Shown: positions 63,612 to 64,000 of the stretch, in pieces
How positions within the stretch are numbered: the stretch's first letter is position 1
How the letters are laid out: every line of letters starts with the position of its first letter
Source of the DNA: G020348185 sp964525045
GTDB lineage: Bacteria; Nitrospirota; Nitrospiria; Nitrospirales; UBA8639
Assembly: GCA_964525045.1 (NCBI GenBank)
Contig: CAZGFD010000005.1
Span: 124,001 to 188,000 of the forward strand
DNA length: 64,000 nt
Reading direction: 5' to 3'
Made by a program: the position numbers and the translations under genes
Notes under the pieces: generated by a model
Databases searched by the model: none
What the model saw: the letters and a program-made list of their open reading frames with translations, nothing else
What the model was told of the DNA's origin: nothing

Positions 63612-64000
63612 ATGCCTAAACGTTCCATAATTATTCCTTCTCTGCTTCTCCTAAGTGTTTCCTGTGTGGAGATTGCTACATTCCCCGAAAACGGCTCTCC
63701 TTCAATTAATCAAACGGAAGATTATATATCATTGGTCAAACATCCTACGGACCATCAAGGTCAGTCCGTGCGAATGGCCGGGAGAATGGCTGCCATTGAG
63801 AAACAGGCCCAAGGATCATTGATCATTGCTGAATTCATGCTATTTCCTAAAAATTCCAATCTCAGACCCGAAACTCCTCAGCCCGACCAGCGATACACGC
63901 CGGGAAAGCCACGCCGGCGATTTCTTGTTGAATATCCAGAACCCATTGATCCACAATTCCTCTGGAACGGCAATGAATTTATGGTATTTGGGCAATACAC
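63612..64000 (+). CDS. Slp-family outer-membrane lipoprotein, cut by window end
   Basis: An ATG at 63612 starts a frame still open at the window end. The signal ends with lipobox SVSC. The mature part has the Slp pattern: SLVKHPTDHQGQSVRMAGRMA, a GSLIIAEFM segment and FLVEYPEPIDPQFLWNG. Slp proteins are starvation-induced outer-membrane lipoproteins of unknown function. About 129 codons are visible; a full Slp is about 180-200. Confidence 0.75.
   Translation, partial: MPKRSIIIPSLLLLSVSCVEIATFPENGSPSINQTEDYISLVKHPTDHQGQSVRMAGRMAAIEKQAQGSLIIAEFMLFPKNSNLRPETPQPDQRYTPGKPRRRFLVEYPEPIDPQFLWNGNEFMVFGQY

Overview
The window looks like chromosomal DNA of a free-living Gram-negative bacterium, most likely a member of the Nitrospirota (Nitrospira-like). 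That placement is an inference from gene content: many outer-membrane lipoproteins, a HpnN-like hopanoid RND transporter beside MlaA/MlaC-type proteins, a cytochrome bd oxidase, and a citrate synthase followed by a SdhA-SdhB-SdhE (CCG-type) complex. There are no rRNA genes and no CRISPR array; one tRNA gene was seen.

Layout. (1) 0.2-1.5 kb: a lipoprotein with an LssY C-terminal-like domain. (2) 1.6-8.75 kb: a decayed genomic island. A tRNA-Arg(CCU) gene (8702-8778, minus) has its 3' end duplicated at 1636-1694, 59 bp with two mismatches, and the stretch between holds an IS91-type transposase relic, an IS110-like stub, a membrane class III adenylate cyclase, a Cys-rich lipoprotein, a secreted sulfatase and small secreted proteins. 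No integrase remains. (3) 9-13.2 kb: a PA0069-type radical SAM protein, a TPR lipoprotein, a solute-binding protein and small proteins. (4) 13.4-16.6 kb: a tight three-gene minus-strand operon that reads as lysine catabolism (lysine/saccharopine dehydrogenase, aminoadipate-semialdehyde dehydrogenase, HglS/DUF1338-like VOC enzyme). (5) 17-20 kb: an ArsI/CadI-type dioxygenase, a SigZ-like sigma factor and a GH15 glucoamylase. (6) 20-34 kb: outer-membrane barrel, two RND/MMPL lipid-type exporters, TPR protein, RmuC, zinc alcohol dehydrogenase, MlaA and MlaC. (7) 35-43.5 kb: lipoyl synthase, cytochrome bd (cydAB), PurU, a PhoX-like phosphatase and a ferredoxin-metallo-beta-lactamase fusion. (8) 43.9-48.7 kb: citrate synthase and sdhABE, with a striking dyad/-10 promoter. 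(9) 49-57 kb: a cyclic-nucleotide-binding/FHA protein, a heme-barrel protein, a DksA-type protein, two methyltransferases, a flavoprotein, a palindromic MITE and a CBS protein. (10) 57.2-62.7 kb: an ArsR-family regulator translationally coupled to pstSCAB, followed by a phosphate-selective porin. (11) End: two lipoproteins, the last (Slp family) cut by the window edge.

How the genes fit together. The most interesting unit is the last transport locus: an ArsR-family repressor with a vicinal C-terminal Cys pair heads a complete high-affinity phosphate ABC operon, with a promoter overlapping a canonical ArsR/SmtB-type dyad. With the ArsI-like enzyme at 17 kb this suggests that phosphate uptake is tied to arsenic or metal stress rather than (or besides) PhoB. 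The lysine operon would feed 2-hydroxyglutarate/2-oxoglutarate to the TCA enzymes at 44-48 kb. The adenylate cyclase in the island and the CNB-FHA protein at 49 kb could form a cAMP circuit. Small dispersed intergenic repeats and palindromes decorate many gene borders.
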